Assembly: GCF_016862575.1 (NCBI RefSeq)
Contig: NZ_BONF01000001.1
Location: 62,001 to 126,000 of the forward strand
Direction of reading: 5' to 3'
Source: Catellatospora bangladeshensis
Lineage (GTDB): Bacteria > Actinomycetota > Actinomycetes > Mycobacteriales > Micromonosporaceae
Length of the DNA stretch: 64,000 bases
Shown here piece by piece: positions 19,673 to 28,057 of the stretch. The translations under genes and the position numbers were made by a program. Within the stretch, counting starts at the first letter, position 1. The number at the start of each line of letters is the position of its first letter. The notes under the pieces are model-generated. The model did no database searches and was not told the origin of the DNA. It saw nothing but the letters and a program-made list of their open reading frames with translations.

Positions 19673-21061
19673 TCAGCGCCGGAAGCGGAACCAGTCGACG
19701 TTGACGTAGTCGCTGGGCTGGCCGGACGTGAAGGTCAGGTAGACCGTGTGCGTCCCGGTCACCGCGCCCACGTTGGCCGGCACCTCCCGCCAGCTCGTCC
19801 AGCCGCCGGTGTTGGCGATGGCGAAGCTGCCGGCCGGCGCGTTGGACAGGCTGTCGATCCGCACCTCGACCAGGCCGCTGATGCCGCCCGCGGCCCCGGA
19901 CGCGACCCGCGCCACGAAGTCCAGCGGCCGCGTCGCGCCGAAGTTGACGCCGTCGAACCGCAGCCAGTTGCCGTTGTTGAGGGCGCCCACGTAGTAGCTC
20001 TCGTAGATCGTGGTGCCGGACTCGGCGTTGCGGCTCTCCGCCTGGATGTTGGCGTACGCGTCACGGTTGCCCGCGGGCGGCGGGCTGGCCGGCGGCGACG
20101 ACGGCGGCGTGGTGCCGCCCGTGGTCTGGTAGACCGCCACGTAGTCGACCCGCATCGGCTGACCGGACACGGTGCTGCCGGTCGGCGTCGCCGAACCAGC
20201 CACGCCGTTCGGGAACGCGCCGCCCATGGCGACGTTGAGCAGCAGGAAGTAGCCCGCGTGCGAGGTCATGTTGGACCAGTACGAGCCGACCTGGCTCTGG
20301 TTCACGGTGTGGTAGAGCGTGCCGTCGACATACCAGCGCAGCTGCTGGGCGCTCTCGTTGGTGCGGTCCCACTCGAACCGGTAGGTGTGGAACGCCGACT
20401 GGCAGCTGCTGCCCGGGCAGGCGCGGCTGGCGCCGAGGCCGTTCGTCTCGTTGCACGGCCCGCCGGGGTTCACGCCGCAGTGCAGCACGCCCCACACCGA
20501 GTTGATGCCGTTGACGTTCTCCATGATGTCGAACTCGCCGACCCCGGGCCAGTTCTGGTAGTTGCCCCGGTAGGGGGCGCCCAGCGCCCAGAACGCGGGC
20601 CAGTAGCCGGCCGCCGCGGCGCCGGTGACGTTCGGCATCTGGATGCGGCCCTCGATGCGCAGCACCCGCCCGGCGGCGGGCTTGAAGTCGGTGCGGACCG
20701 TCTCGATGCGGGACGAGGTCCAGCTGTTGCCGTTGCGGATCGGCGTGATCAGCAGGTTGCCCGCGCCGTCCTGCCGGACGTTGCTCGTGCTGTTGGTGTA
20801 CGTCTGGATCTCGCCGGTGCCCCAGTTGGCGGGGCCGCCCGGATACTGCGTGCCGGTGTCGATGATCCAGTTGCTGGACGACGGCAGCGTGTTGTTCGCG
20901 CCGTTGAAGTCGTCACTCCAGACCAGCGACCAGCCCGAGGGCGTCGCGGGCAGCGAGGCCTCGGCGGGCAGCGCGGTGACGGCCGCCGCGGTCGCGGCGA
21001 TCACGAAGGCCAGGCCGGCGGAGCCCGCGGCCAGCCTTCTCGCGGAGAATCGTCTGCTCAT
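19673..21061 (-). CDS. Secreted GH16 endo-beta-1,3-glucanase with CBM6
   Basis: 462 residues from the ATG at 21061 (SD GGAGGAAT). Signal peptide 1-36. GH16 domain about 42-310 with the signature GEFDIMEN: E176, D178 and E181 are the nucleophile, assistant and acid/base of the EXDXXE motif, with the extra Met typical of laminarinases. A TTPPSSPPASPPPAG linker leads to a CBM6 (about 335-462, IQAESRNAESG start, DYVNVDWFRFRR end), which often binds beta-1,3-glucan. The enzyme should cut laminarin, fungal wall glucan or similar. A 14-bp palindrome lies 88 bases upstream as a probable repressor site. Confidence 0.93.
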   Translation of the reverse strand: MSRRFSARRLAAGSAGLAFVIAATAAAVTALPAEASLPATPSGWSLVWSDDFNGANNTLPSSSNWIIDTGTQYPGGPANWGTGEIQTYTNSTSNVRQDGAGNLLITPIRNGNSWTSSRIETVRTDFKPAAGRVLRIEGRIQMPNVTGAAAAGYWPAFWALGAPYRGNYQNWPGVGEFDIMENVNGINSVWGVLHCGVNPGGPCNETNGLGASRACPGSSCQSAFHTYRFEWDRTNESAQQLRWYVDGTLYHTVNQSQVGSYWSNMTSHAGYFLLLNVAMGGAFPNGVAGSATPTGSTVSGQPMRVDYVAVYQTTGGTTPPSSPPASPPPAGNRDAYANIQAESRNAESGTTIYESYYVGALNNGNWLRFDGVNFGATRPLDFVARVASGAAGGISGLVEVRIDSLSNAPAGSFAIANTGGWTSWREVPANVGAVTGTHTVYLTFTSGQPSDYVNVDWFRFRR

Positions 21062-21148
21062 CAGGGCATTCCTCCATGGGGGACGGGAGCGGTCCGCGCG
21101 CCGGGGAGGGGCGGCGCGGGCGGGCGGACCGGTCCGTGGCGGGTGTTG

Positions 21149-21162
21149 TGAGAGCGCTCTCT
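21149..21162. promoter_or_regulatory. LacI-type palindromic box upstream of GH16 gene
   Basis: TGAGAGCGCTCTCT is close to the CebR consensus (TGGGAGCGCTCCCA) but with A/T in place of G/C at positions 3 and 12, so a related repressor or relaxed CebR site is likely. It lies between the divergent GH16 and RHH genes. Confidence 0.6.
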
Positions 21163-21222
21163 TGCCCACCCACTTAACGTCCCCGCAACACGAATGTCAA
21201 TAACCGTCGATGCCAAGGTGGG

Positions 21223-21254
21223 GTACCCAGGTACTTGGGTACCTGAGTACCCTG
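21223..21254 (+). promoter_or_regulatory. Four 8-bp iterons, probable RHH operator
   Basis: Four exact-period units GTACCCAG, GTACTTGG, GTACCTGA, GTACCCTG begin at 21223, 21231, 21239 and 21247. GTAC is itself a palindrome and recurs every 8 bases, right up to the Shine-Dalgarno site of the next gene. Ribbon-helix-helix repressors often bind such closely spaced short repeats, so autoregulation by the 21261 product is likely. Confidence 0.7.
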
Positions 21255-21260
21255 GAGGTC

Positions 21261-21533
21261 ATGAGCGAGCGACGGCAGGCGCCGCTGAAGGTGGACCCCG
21301 AGATCGACGAGCTGATCTCGCAGGGTGCGCACTTCCTCGGCCTGACGAAGAAGGACTTGGTCGCGGAGGCGGTCAAGGACTACTTGGCCGCGCGGCGGGA
21401 GGAACTCCACCGGCGGATGACCGAGGCGATGCGGGTGCTCGACGGCAGCACTGCGTCGCGGGTCGCCATGCTGGCAGGCGTCTCCCCGGACGACGTAGAA
21501 CGCCTCGGCGGCATCGGGAAGCAGGTGGCATGA
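21261..21533 (+). CDS. Small RHH-type DNA-binding protein, antitoxin-like
   Basis: 90 residues from the ATG at 21261 (SD GGAGG). The N-terminal half reads as a ribbon-helix-helix unit: a short strand (RQAPLKVDPEIDELI), then two helices (GLTKKDLVAEAVKDYLAAR). The C-terminal half is helical (MTEAMRVLDGST, GVSPDDVERLGG). It lacks a membrane segment. The stop overlaps the start of the next gene (ATGA), a pairing common in toxin-antitoxin operons, where the first gene encodes the DNA-binding antitoxin and represses the operon through iterons such as those at 21223-21254. The family is inferred from pattern only. Confidence 0.7.
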   Translation: MSERRQAPLKVDPEIDELISQGAHFLGLTKKDLVAEAVKDYLAARREELHRRMTEAMRVLDGSTASRVAMLAGVSPDDVERLGGIGKQVA

Positions 21534-22291
21534 CGCGCGTCCGGCCCACGCTGCGCTGCCTGAAGGAAGATCTGAAGATCGAGCTGCCTCCCGTCGACCG
21601 GCTGCTCGACGAGCTCGAACATCCGCTGCTGGCCAAGGCGTCGGAGCAGTTCGCGGACGAGTCCACGCCGCATGAGCGCATCTCCGCGGTCGACGACCAG
21701 GTCCTGTTCAAGGTGAAGGTCCAGCGCTGGCGCGGGGCCGTATGGGTCGAGCCCGGTCTGCCGTGGCTGGTCGCGGCGGGCTGGCGAGAATCCGGCAGCG
21801 GCGACGACTTCTACGCCGTGCTCGCCTCCGACGCGCGGACCGCGCGCAGCCGCTACAACGCCGAGTACCGGCCCTCGTTGACCACCGAGACCCATACCGC
21901 GTACCTGCTGCCCACACACGACGACCGGCTGCGGCACCGGCTGGAGTCGGTCACCCGGTTCGTGCGGCGGCTGGAGGCGCTCGTCCCGGATCTGGTACGG
22001 CAGTCGCTGCGTGACGGTCACGAGCGGGTCGCCGAGTTCGACTCGTTCGATCTCGGAGTGCAGGTCCGGGCGGATCGGGGGCATGAGACCTACGTGGCGA
22101 TCCGGATCAGAGGGTCGGTGCCGGTGAACCTCGTTCCGGTGATCCTCGACATCGTGCCGGGCTGTGACCGCAGCGGGTGGTTCCCTGAGGCCGCTTTGCC
22201 GGATCGGTCGCTGCGCGCCGCTGAGCAGGCGTGGTCCAACATCATGGACACCGCGGTGGCGGCGGCGCTGCTGGACTCGTCCGAGGGGTGA
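21530..22291 (+). CDS. Unknown protein coupled to RHH regulator
   Basis: 253 residues, ATG at 21530 overlapping the upstream stop. No signal peptide or membrane helix; charged and mixed alpha/beta. Segments of note: a Leu-rich acidic start (VDRLLDELEHPLLAKASEQF), then HERISAVDDQVLFKVKVQR, a W-rich stretch (RWRGAVWVEPGLPWLVAAGWRE), DRLRHRLESVTRFVRRLEAL and a final AEQAWSNIMDTAVAAALL. I recognise no family. The coupling to an antitoxin-like gene makes a toxin or effector one option; at 253 residues it is longer than most type II toxins. Another option is a simple regulator-target pair. Confidence 0.75.
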   Translation: MTRVRPTLRCLKEDLKIELPPVDRLLDELEHPLLAKASEQFADESTPHERISAVDDQVLFKVKVQRWRGAVWVEPGLPWLVAAGWRESGSGDDFYAVLASDARTARSRYNAEYRPSLTTETHTAYLLPTHDDRLRHRLESVTRFVRRLEALVPDLVRQSLRDGHERVAEFDSFDLGVQVRADRGHETYVAIRIRGSVPVNLVPVILDIVPGCDRSGWFPEAALPDRSLRAAEQAWSNIMDTAVAAALLDSSEG

Positions 22292-22347
22292 CCAGGCGGA
22301 CGGCCGAAGTTCACCGTTGCGCACGTGAGGACGGCGGTCGCGGTCAG

Positions 22348-22353
22348 TAGTCT
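22348..22353 (+). promoter_or_regulatory. -10 box of a leaderless promoter for dgt
   Basis: TAGTCT ends six bases before the ATG at 22360 and there is no ribosome site, so the transcript probably starts at or next to the start codon. Confidence 0.55.
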
Positions 22354-22359
22354 TGGTTG

Positions 22360-23577
22360 ATGGTCGATCCCAGCGAGCGGTTCATCCCCGAGCCGGCCAA
22401 GGACACCGGCTTCGGGCGCAGCCCCTACGAGCGCGACCGGGCCCGGGTGCTGCACTCGGCCGGGTTCCGGCGGCTGGCCGCCAAGACCCAGGTGCACACG
22501 GCGGGCAGCGGCGACTTCCTGCGTACCAGGCTCACCCACTCCATCGAGGTGGCGCAGATCGCCCGGGAGACGGGGGCCCGGCTGGGCTGCGATCCCGATG
22601 TCGTCGACGTGGCCGGGCTGGCGCACGATCTCGGCCACCCGCCGTTCGGGCACAACGGGGAGGACGCGCTCGACGAGGTCAGCCGGGAGTGGGGCGGCTT
22701 CGAGGGCAACGCGCAGACGCTGCGGGTGCTCACCCGGCTGGAGGCCAAGGTCGAGGGCGCCGGGCTCAACCTGACCCGGGCCTCCCTCGACGCGACCTGC
22801 AAATACCCCTGGCCGCGCCGGGAGGGCACCCGCAAATTCGGGGTGTACGCCGACGACCGCCCGGTCTTCGACTGGGTGCGCCTCGGCGCCCCGGACGACG
22901 ACCGGCGCTGCCTGGAGGCGCAGGTCATGGACTGGTCCGACGACGTGGCGTACTCGGTGCACGATGTGGAGGACGGGCTCTACTCCGGGTTCATCGAGCT
23001 GCAGCCGCTGATCATCGACGCCGACGAGCGGGCCGCGCTCTGCGCCGACGTGGCCCGGGTGTACTCGCCCGAGTCCCCGGCGGTGCTGCACGAGGCACTG
23101 CTCGACCTGCTCGCCGATCCGGTGGTCGCGCCGCTGGCCGGGTACGACGGCTCGTTCAAGGCGCAGCTCGCGCTCAAGCGGTGCACCAGCGTCCTGACCG
23201 GACGGTTCGTGGCGGCGGCGGTCGACGCGACGCGGGACAAGCACGGCGACGGGCGGCTGCGGCGCTACGACGCCGACCTGATCGTGCCGTCGGCCGCCCG
23301 GATCAGGTGCGCGCTGCTCAAGGGCATCGCGCTGCGGTACGTGATGCGACGCCGGGGGATGGAGCCGTGGTACGCCCAGCAGCGGGAGATCCTGACCGAC
23401 CTGGTCCGGCTGCTGGCCGACCGGGCGCCCGACGAGCTGGACCCGGTGTTCGCCCCGCTGTGGCGGGCCGCGCCCGACGACACGGCCCGCTGCCGCGTCG
23501 TCGTGGACCAGGTCGCCTCCCTGACCGACACCGCCGCCCAGGCCTGGCATCAGCGCCTCACCGCCCCGGGCGACTGA
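22360..23577 (+). CDS. dgt: Deoxyguanosinetriphosphate triphosphohydrolase-like protein
   Basis: 405 residues. HD-domain dNTPase: hydrolyses dGTP (or other dNTPs) to the nucleoside and triphosphate. The metal site is seen as H in RLTHSIEVAQIAR, the HD pair in AGLAHDLGHPPFGHNGE and a later Asp in QVMDWSDDVAYSVHD. The N-terminus (ERDRARVLHSAGFRRLAAKTQV) and the length fit the bacterial type 2 dGTPase-like group. ATG 22360 is preferred to the TTG one codon upstream. In many actinomycetes dgt sits just before dnaG, as it does here with only one gene between, a link between nucleotide pools and priming. Confidence 0.93.
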   Translation: MVDPSERFIPEPAKDTGFGRSPYERDRARVLHSAGFRRLAAKTQVHTAGSGDFLRTRLTHSIEVAQIARETGARLGCDPDVVDVAGLAHDLGHPPFGHNGEDALDEVSREWGGFEGNAQTLRVLTRLEAKVEGAGLNLTRASLDATCKYPWPRREGTRKFGVYADDRPVFDWVRLGAPDDDRRCLEAQVMDWSDDVAYSVHDVEDGLYSGFIELQPLIIDADERAALCADVARVYSPESPAVLHEALLDLLADPVVAPLAGYDGSFKAQLALKRCTSVLTGRFVAAAVDATRDKHGDGRLRRYDADLIVPSAARIRCALLKGIALRYVMRRRGMEPWYAQQREILTDLVRLLADRAPDELDPVFAPLWRAAPDDTARCRVVVDQVASLTDTAAQAWHQRLTAPGD

Positions 23578-23617
23578 CCCGCCGCCGTGGCGCGCTGGGT
23601 CGCGCGGGCGGATGGGG

Positions 23618-23682
23618 AAGATCGCGGGTTCGTGTCAAAAAGTGCGGTCCAGCCACGGGTTCTGACACGAGACGGCGATCTT
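23618..23682. repeat. 65-bp GATC-ended palindromic element, copy 1
   Basis: Arms AAGATCGC and GCGATCTT at the ends, inner arms TCGTGTCA and TGACACGA, and a shared AAAAGTGCGG core. The outermost base touches the stop codon of the convergent membrane gene. See the dispersed-repeat finding; it may double as a bidirectional terminator for dgt. Confidence 0.85.
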
Positions 23683-24452
23683 CACGCCGCCGGAGCCGCC
23701 GGAGCCACCGGAGCGGGGTCCGGCGCCGGGTCGGGGTCGGCGGTGGCGGAGGTGAGCGGCGGGAACAGATCGAGCACGTCGAGGGCGCGGGCGGCGAGCA
23801 GGCGCTCGCGCTCGGCGGCGTCGCGCCGGACGGTCCGGTCGACCCACCACAGGTGCACCGCGGCCGCGGCGGCGAACAGCGCCAGCGCGACCAGCACCAC
23901 CGGCCAGCCGTCGAGCACACCGCTGACGGCGAGCGCGCCCGCCGCCGCGAGCAGGGTGCTGTTGACCAGGCCGATGGTCGCGGCGAGCCCGACCGCCTGG
24001 CGGCCGCGCCGGCTGCCGGCGGACGGCTGCAGCAGTCCCGCGTCGTCGAGGGTGGGCAGCAGCACGTACGGGGCGAGCTGCGGCGCGCGCCGGACCAGGT
24101 ACGTGCGCAGCGCCTCCTCGGCGACGGCGTAGTTGCGCCCGGCGTTGCTGAACCGCAGCTGGCGCAGGAACACCGTCGGGCCCATGAGCAGCACCAGCAG
24201 GGCGAGCGCGGCGACGGCGCCGATCCGCACGTTGGCGTCGATGCCGCTGCCCAGCACGCCGGCGGACACGGCGGCCACGCCGGTGGCGATGACCAGGAAG
24301 AAGTTGTAGCGGTTGTGCGCCTGGTCGCTGATCGCGCGGCGGGCTTCGCCGAGCTTGGCGTACTCGGCGAGCGCGACGGTCAGCTCGATGTCGTCGGTGG
24401 CGCGGCGGGCAGGCTCGGGGGCAGCGGCGGGGGTGAGGGTGGGGTGGGCCAC
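23682..24452 (-). CDS. Multi-helix membrane protein, SLATT-like
   Basis: 256 residues from the GTG at 24452; the frame continues upstream but then overlaps the dnaG start. After a polar N-terminus come an amphipathic helix (VALAEYAKLGEARRAISDQA, 20 residues), two hydrophobic helices (about 50-70 and 77-97), a soluble stretch, another pair (about 152-170 and 174-195) and a polar tail rich in Pro/Ala/Asp. The leading helix and close helix pair recall SLATT-type 2TM proteins, some of which are effectors in nucleotide-signal defence systems, but no sensor or cyclase gene is near, so I would not call this a defence gene. Divergent from dnaG. Confidence 0.7.
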   Translation of the reverse strand: MAHPTLTPAAAPEPARRATDDIELTVALAEYAKLGEARRAISDQAHNRYNFFLVIATGVAAVSAGVLGSGIDANVRIGAVAALALLVLLMGPTVFLRQLRFSNAGRNYAVAEEALRTYLVRRAPQLAPYVLLPTLDDAGLLQPSAGSRRGRQAVGLAATIGLVNSTLLAAAGALAVSGVLDGWPVVLVALALFAAAAAVHLWWVDRTVRRDAAERERLLAARALDVLDLFPPLTSATADPDPAPDPAPVAPAAPAA

Positions 24453-24507
24453 GATCGCACGGTATCGGCTGTGCGCCCGCCGGGCACCCCCTGGCAGGAT
24501 GTAGCGC

Positions 24508-26358
24508 ATGGCCGGGGGTCGGATCCGCGATGAGGACATCGCGCTCGTACGAGAGCGCAGCTCGATCGTGGACGTGGCCGGTGAGCAGGTCACGCTGAAG
24601 AACGCGGGCGGCGGCAACCTGAAGGGGCTGTGCCCGTTCCACGACGAGAAGACGCCGTCGTTCACCGTCTCGCAGGCGCGCAACGTGTGGTTCTGCCACG
24701 GCTGCGGCGAGGGCGGCGACGTGATCAACTTCGTACAGAAGATCGATCACCTGTCGTTCATCGAGGCGGTGGAGCGGCTGGCCGACCGGGCCGGTCTGGA
24801 GCTGCGCCGGGTCGAGGGCGGCCCGGCCCCGGCGCGCCCGCAGGCCGGCCAGCGGCAGCGCCTGGTCGCCGCGCACGTCGCGGCGCAGGAGTTCTACGCC
24901 GAGCAGCTGCTGACGCCGGGGGCGCGGGCGGCGCGGGAGTTCCTGGCCGAGCGCGGGTTCGACCGGGACGCGGCGCAGCGCTACGGCTGCGGGTTCGCCC
25001 CGGCGGAGTGGGACCTGCTGGTCCGCCACCTGCGGCAGAAGGGCTTCAGCGCGGCCGAGATGGAGACCGCGGGCCTGGCCCGCCCGGCGCGCTCGGGCAG
25101 CCTGGTGGACCGGTTCCGGCGGCGGCTGCTGTGGCCGATCCGGGACGTGTCGGGCGACGTGATCGGGTTCGGCGCGCGCAAGCTGTTCGACGACGACGAC
25201 GGCCCGAAGTACCTGAACACCCCCGAGACGCCGCTGTACAAGAAGTCGCACGTGCTCTACGGCATCGACATGGCCAAGCGGGAGATGGCCAAGCAGGGCC
25301 GGGCGGTGATCGTCGAGGGGTACACCGACGTCATGGCCTGCCACCTGGCCGGGGTGACCACGGCCGTGGCGACCTGCGGGACCTCCTTCGGGGCGGACCA
25401 CATCGGGGTGCTGCGGCGGCTGCTGCTGGACACCGACGCGTTCGCCGGGGAGATCATCTTCACCTTCGACGGCGACGCCGCCGGGCAGAAGGCGGCGCTG
25501 CGCGCGTTCGGCGACGACCAGCGCTTCGTCTCGCAGACCTTCATCGCGGTCAGCCCCGACAGCATGGACCCGTGCGAGCTGCGCCTGGCCAAGGGCGACC
25601 TGGCGGTACGCGACCTGGTGGCCAGCCGCGAGCCGCTGATCGCCTTCGCGCTGCGCTCCACGCTGGCCCGCTACGACCTGGACACGGTCGAGGGCCGGGT
25701 GGCGGCGCTGCGCGCGACCGCGCCGATGGTCGCCAAGATCAAAGATAGGTCACTGCTCACCGGGTACGCCCAGAAACTCGCCGGGGACATCGGCGTCGAC
25801 GTGGACCAGGTGCGTACGGCCGTGCGCAACGCGGGCACCGAGGGCGCGGCCGTCCCGGCGCCCCGCCCGTCCGCGCTCGCGCCGGACAACCCGCGCCTGG
25901 TGGTCGAGCGCGAGGCGCTCAAGCTGGCCGTCCAGCAGCCGGTGCTGGCCGGGCCGGTGTTCGACGCGGTCGACGAGACCCACTACGCCCACCCGCCGTA
26001 CCGCGACATCCGCGCGGCCATCGGCGCGGCCGGCGGCGCGAGCGCGGGGGTGGCCGGGGCGGGCTGGGTGAACAGCGTGCGCGACGCCTGCCCGGATCTG
26101 GCCGCGCAGATGCTGGTCATGGAGCTGGCGGTGGAGCCGGTGCGCTACGACGGCGAGCCCGACTCGGCATACCTGCACGTGGTGCTGGCCCGGTTGCAGC
26201 TCGCGGGGCTGCACCAGCGCATCGGCGAGGTCAAGTCGCGGCTGCAGCGCATCAACCCGGTGACCGAGGCCGACGAGTACCGTGCCCGTTTCACCGAACT
26301 CGTGGCCCTGGAGCAGCACTCCCGGGCGCTCAAGGAGAAGGCCGCCGGAGGGCTGTGA
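24508..26358 (+). CDS. dnaG: DNA primase
   Basis: 616 residues. Makes RNA primers for DnaB-coupled replication. Zinc-binding domain with Cys42, His45 (LCPFHDEKTPSF) and Cys63, Cys66 (WFCHGCGEGGD); RNA polymerase core with DVIGFGARKL and YLNTPETPLYKK; TOPRIM with VIVEGYTDVMA and the DGDAAGQKAA metal motif; C-terminal helicase-binding domain from about 455. A CAGGAT box (24495-24500) stands seven bases before the ATG with no ribosome site, suggesting leaderless translation. The stop overlaps the start of the next gene by one base (TGATG), so the two are co-expressed. Confidence 0.97.
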   Translation: MAGGRIRDEDIALVRERSSIVDVAGEQVTLKNAGGGNLKGLCPFHDEKTPSFTVSQARNVWFCHGCGEGGDVINFVQKIDHLSFIEAVERLADRAGLELRRVEGGPAPARPQAGQRQRLVAAHVAAQEFYAEQLLTPGARAAREFLAERGFDRDAAQRYGCGFAPAEWDLLVRHLRQKGFSAAEMETAGLARPARSGSLVDRFRRRLLWPIRDVSGDVIGFGARKLFDDDDGPKYLNTPETPLYKKSHVLYGIDMAKREMAKQGRAVIVEGYTDVMACHLAGVTTAVATCGTSFGADHIGVLRRLLLDTDAFAGEIIFTFDGDAAGQKAALRAFGDDQRFVSQTFIAVSPDSMDPCELRLAKGDLAVRDLVASREPLIAFALRSTLARYDLDTVEGRVAALRATAPMVAKIKDRSLLTGYAQKLAGDIGVDVDQVRTAVRNAGTEGAAVPAPRPSALAPDNPRLVVEREALKLAVQQPVLAGPVFDAVDETHYAHPPYRDIRAAIGAAGGASAGVAGAGWVNSVRDACPDLAAQMLVMELAVEPVRYDGEPDSAYLHVVLARLQLAGLHQRIGEVKSRLQRINPVTEADEYRARFTELVALEQHSRALKEKAAGGL

Positions 26359-26876
26359 TGAAGTTCCGACTGTTCGGCGGGCGCCGTGTGCTGCCCGTGG
26401 AGCGCCGCCCCGAGCTGGACCGGGAGGAGCGGGTGCTGGCCTGGGCGCCGGTGGGCGAGGACGACACGGTCGTCGCGACCAACCTCGGGCTGTGGTGGGG
26501 CGGGACCCGCACCGGCTGGCACCGGATCGACAAGGCCGTCTGGGACGGCGAGCACCTGGTGGTGACCCCGGCCGAGCTGGTGGCCGAGCGGGCCGGGTAC
26601 GACGTGATCGCGGACGGGACGCCGGTGCGGCTGCGGCTGGCCGACCCCGATCACGTCCCGCACCAGGTGCGCCTGCGGGTGACCGGCTCGGTGCGCCACC
26701 CGCAGCACTACGAGCTGCCCGGCGGCGGGGTCTGGGTGTTCGCCCGGCGGGTGCCGGGAGCCGACGGCCTGGCCTGGGCGGTCCGCTACGACCAGGGCAC
26801 CGACGGGGACGATCCGGCCGTCGTCGCCGCGACCGACCAGCTCGTGGCCCAGTCCCAGGGCGACGCCGTCGCCTGA
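26358..26876 (+). CDS. Conserved protein coupled to dnaG
   Basis: 172 residues; ATG at 26358 shares one base with the dnaG stop. Soluble, mostly beta, with TRTGWHRIDKAVWDGEHL in the middle, reminiscent of PH-like (bPH) folds in small actinobacterial proteins. From memory, a homologue of this protein commonly follows dnaG in actinomycetes; its function is not known. The end (DDPAVVAATDQLVAQSQGDA) is helical. No catalytic motif is seen. Translational coupling to primase suggests a link to replication or merely an old gene order. Confidence 0.8.
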   Translation: MKFRLFGGRRVLPVERRPELDREERVLAWAPVGEDDTVVATNLGLWWGGTRTGWHRIDKAVWDGEHLVVTPAELVAERAGYDVIADGTPVRLRLADPDHVPHQVRLRVTGSVRHPQHYELPGGGVWVFARRVPGADGLAWAVRYDQGTDGDDPAVVAATDQLVAQSQGDAVA

Positions 26877-26909
26877 CCCACCCGAGCCGCCGCCCGGCAG
26901 GCTGGGCCC

Positions 26910-26950
26910 GGCGTGGCTAGGGCTCGGCGTGGCTGGGGCTCGGCGTGGCT
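26910..26950. repeat. 16-bp tandem repeat, 2.5 copies
   Basis: GGCGTGGCTAGGGCTC and GGCGTGGCTGGGGCTC (26910-26941) followed by half a unit, ending four bases before the 65-bp palindromic element. Confidence 0.75.
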
Positions 26951-26954
26951 GCCC

Positions 26955-27019
26955 AAGATCGCTGTCTTGTGTCCAAAAGTGTGGCCTGGCTCCAGGTTTG
27001 GACACGAACTCGCGATCAT
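26955..27019. repeat. 65-bp GATC-ended palindromic element, copy 2
   Basis: AAGATCGC and GCGATCAT ends, inner GTGTCCAAA and TTTGGACAC, with the AAAAGTGTGG core. Same length and layout as copies at 23618, 58269 and 60136. Confidence 0.85.
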
Positions 27020-27109
27020 CGCCCGGCGGCCGGGGGACAGGTCGGAGTCGCCGGGTAGGCGGCCGGCCGGTAAACGGGAAAAGGCCGCGAGTTTGTCGGG
27101 GCCTGCGGT

Positions 27110-27115
27110 TAGGGT
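27110..27115 (+). promoter_or_regulatory. -10 box of a leaderless promoter for the ABC exporter operon
   Basis: TAGGGT lies six bases before the GTG at 27122 and no ribosome site is present. Confidence 0.5.
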
Positions 27116-27121
27116 CGCCGG

Positions 27122-28057
27122 GTGAGCGAGCAACGGCCCCCCATGATCTACGCCCGCGGCCTCGTCAAACGGTTCGGTGAGTTCACCGCGGTCGACGGGA
27201 TCGACCTGGAGGTGGCGCCGGGCGAGGCGTTCGGCTTCCTGGGCCCGAACGGCGCGGGCAAGTCCTCCACCATGCGCATGATCGGCTGCGTCTCCCGGCC
27301 GACCGCCGGTGAGCTGCGCATCCTCGACATGGACCCGGTGCGCGAGGGCCCGGCGATCCGCGGCCGGCTCGGCGTCTGCCCGCAGACCGACAACCTCGAC
27401 CCGGACCTGACCGTCTTCGAGAATCTGACGACGTACGCGCGCTACTTCGGCATCCCGCGCCCCGAGGCCCGCCGCCGCGCCGCCGAGCTGCTGGAGTTCG
27501 TCCAGCTCACCGAGAAGTCCGGGAGCACCGTCGACCCGCTGTCCGGCGGCATGAAGCGGCGGCTCTCCATCGCCCGCGCGATGATCAACGAACCGGACCT
27601 GGTGCTGCTCGACGAGCCGACCACCGGCCTGGACCCGCAGGCCCGGCACCTGCTCTGGGAGCGGCTGTTCCGGCTCAAGCAGCGGGGCGTGACGCTGGTG
27701 CTGACCACGCACTACATGGACGAGGCCGAGCAGCTGTGCGACCGGCTGGTGGTGATGGACGCCGGGAAGATCGTCGCCGAGGGCTCGCCGCGCCACCTGA
27801 TCGAGACGCACTCCACCCGTGAGGTGGTCGAGCTGCGCTTCGGCGACGAGCCGCCCGCGGCGTACGTGGAGAAGCTCGCCGGGATCGGGCAGCGCCTCGA
27901 CCCGCTGCCGGACCGGCTGCTGCTCTACAGCGACGACGGCGACGGCGCGGTCGACGAGGTGCACCGGCGCGGGTTCACCCCGTCGAGCGTGCTGGTGCGC
28001 CGCGCCACGCTGGAGGACGTGTTCCTGATCCTCACCGGCCGGACGCTGGTCGACTGA
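27122..28057 (+). CDS. ABC exporter ATP-binding protein, DrrA/NodI type
   Basis: 311 residues from GTG 27122. Walker A GPNGAGKSS, Q-loop CPQTDN, signature LSGGMKRRL, Walker B LVLLDEPTTGLDPQ, switch LTTHYMDEAEQL. The C-terminal 80 residues form the extra domain of DrrA/CcmA-like ATPases (VELRFGDEPPAAYVEKL). It drives two integral permeases encoded right behind it. Family members export antibiotics (daunorubicin), polysaccharides or Nod factors; the substrate cannot be read from sequence. The stop overlaps the next ATG by one base. Confidence 0.93.
   Translation: MSEQRPPMIYARGLVKRFGEFTAVDGIDLEVAPGEAFGFLGPNGAGKSSTMRMIGCVSRPTAGELRILDMDPVREGPAIRGRLGVCPQTDNLDPDLTVFENLTTYARYFGIPRPEARRRAAELLEFVQLTEKSGSTVDPLSGGMKRRLSIARAMINEPDLVLLDEPTTGLDPQARHLLWERLFRLKQRGVTLVLTTHYMDEAEQLCDRLVVMDAGKIVAEGSPRHLIETHSTREVVELRFGDEPPAAYVEKLAGIGQRLDPLPDRLLLYSDDGDGAVDEVHRRGFTPSSVLVRRATLEDVFLILTGRTLVD

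Noticed and set aside
21223-21254. CRISPR-like or plasmid origin iterons
   Set aside because: Units are only 8 bases with no spacers, next to a repressor-type gene, with no replication protein gene.
23618-23682. Ordinary intrinsic terminator at the end of dgt
   Set aside because: It may act as one, but identical length and related sequence at four other loci show that it belongs to a repeat family.
23682-24452. Calling the membrane protein a defence effector
   Set aside because: Resemblance to SLATT is weak and no sensor, cyclase or nuclease is adjacent; kept only as a low-interest remark.
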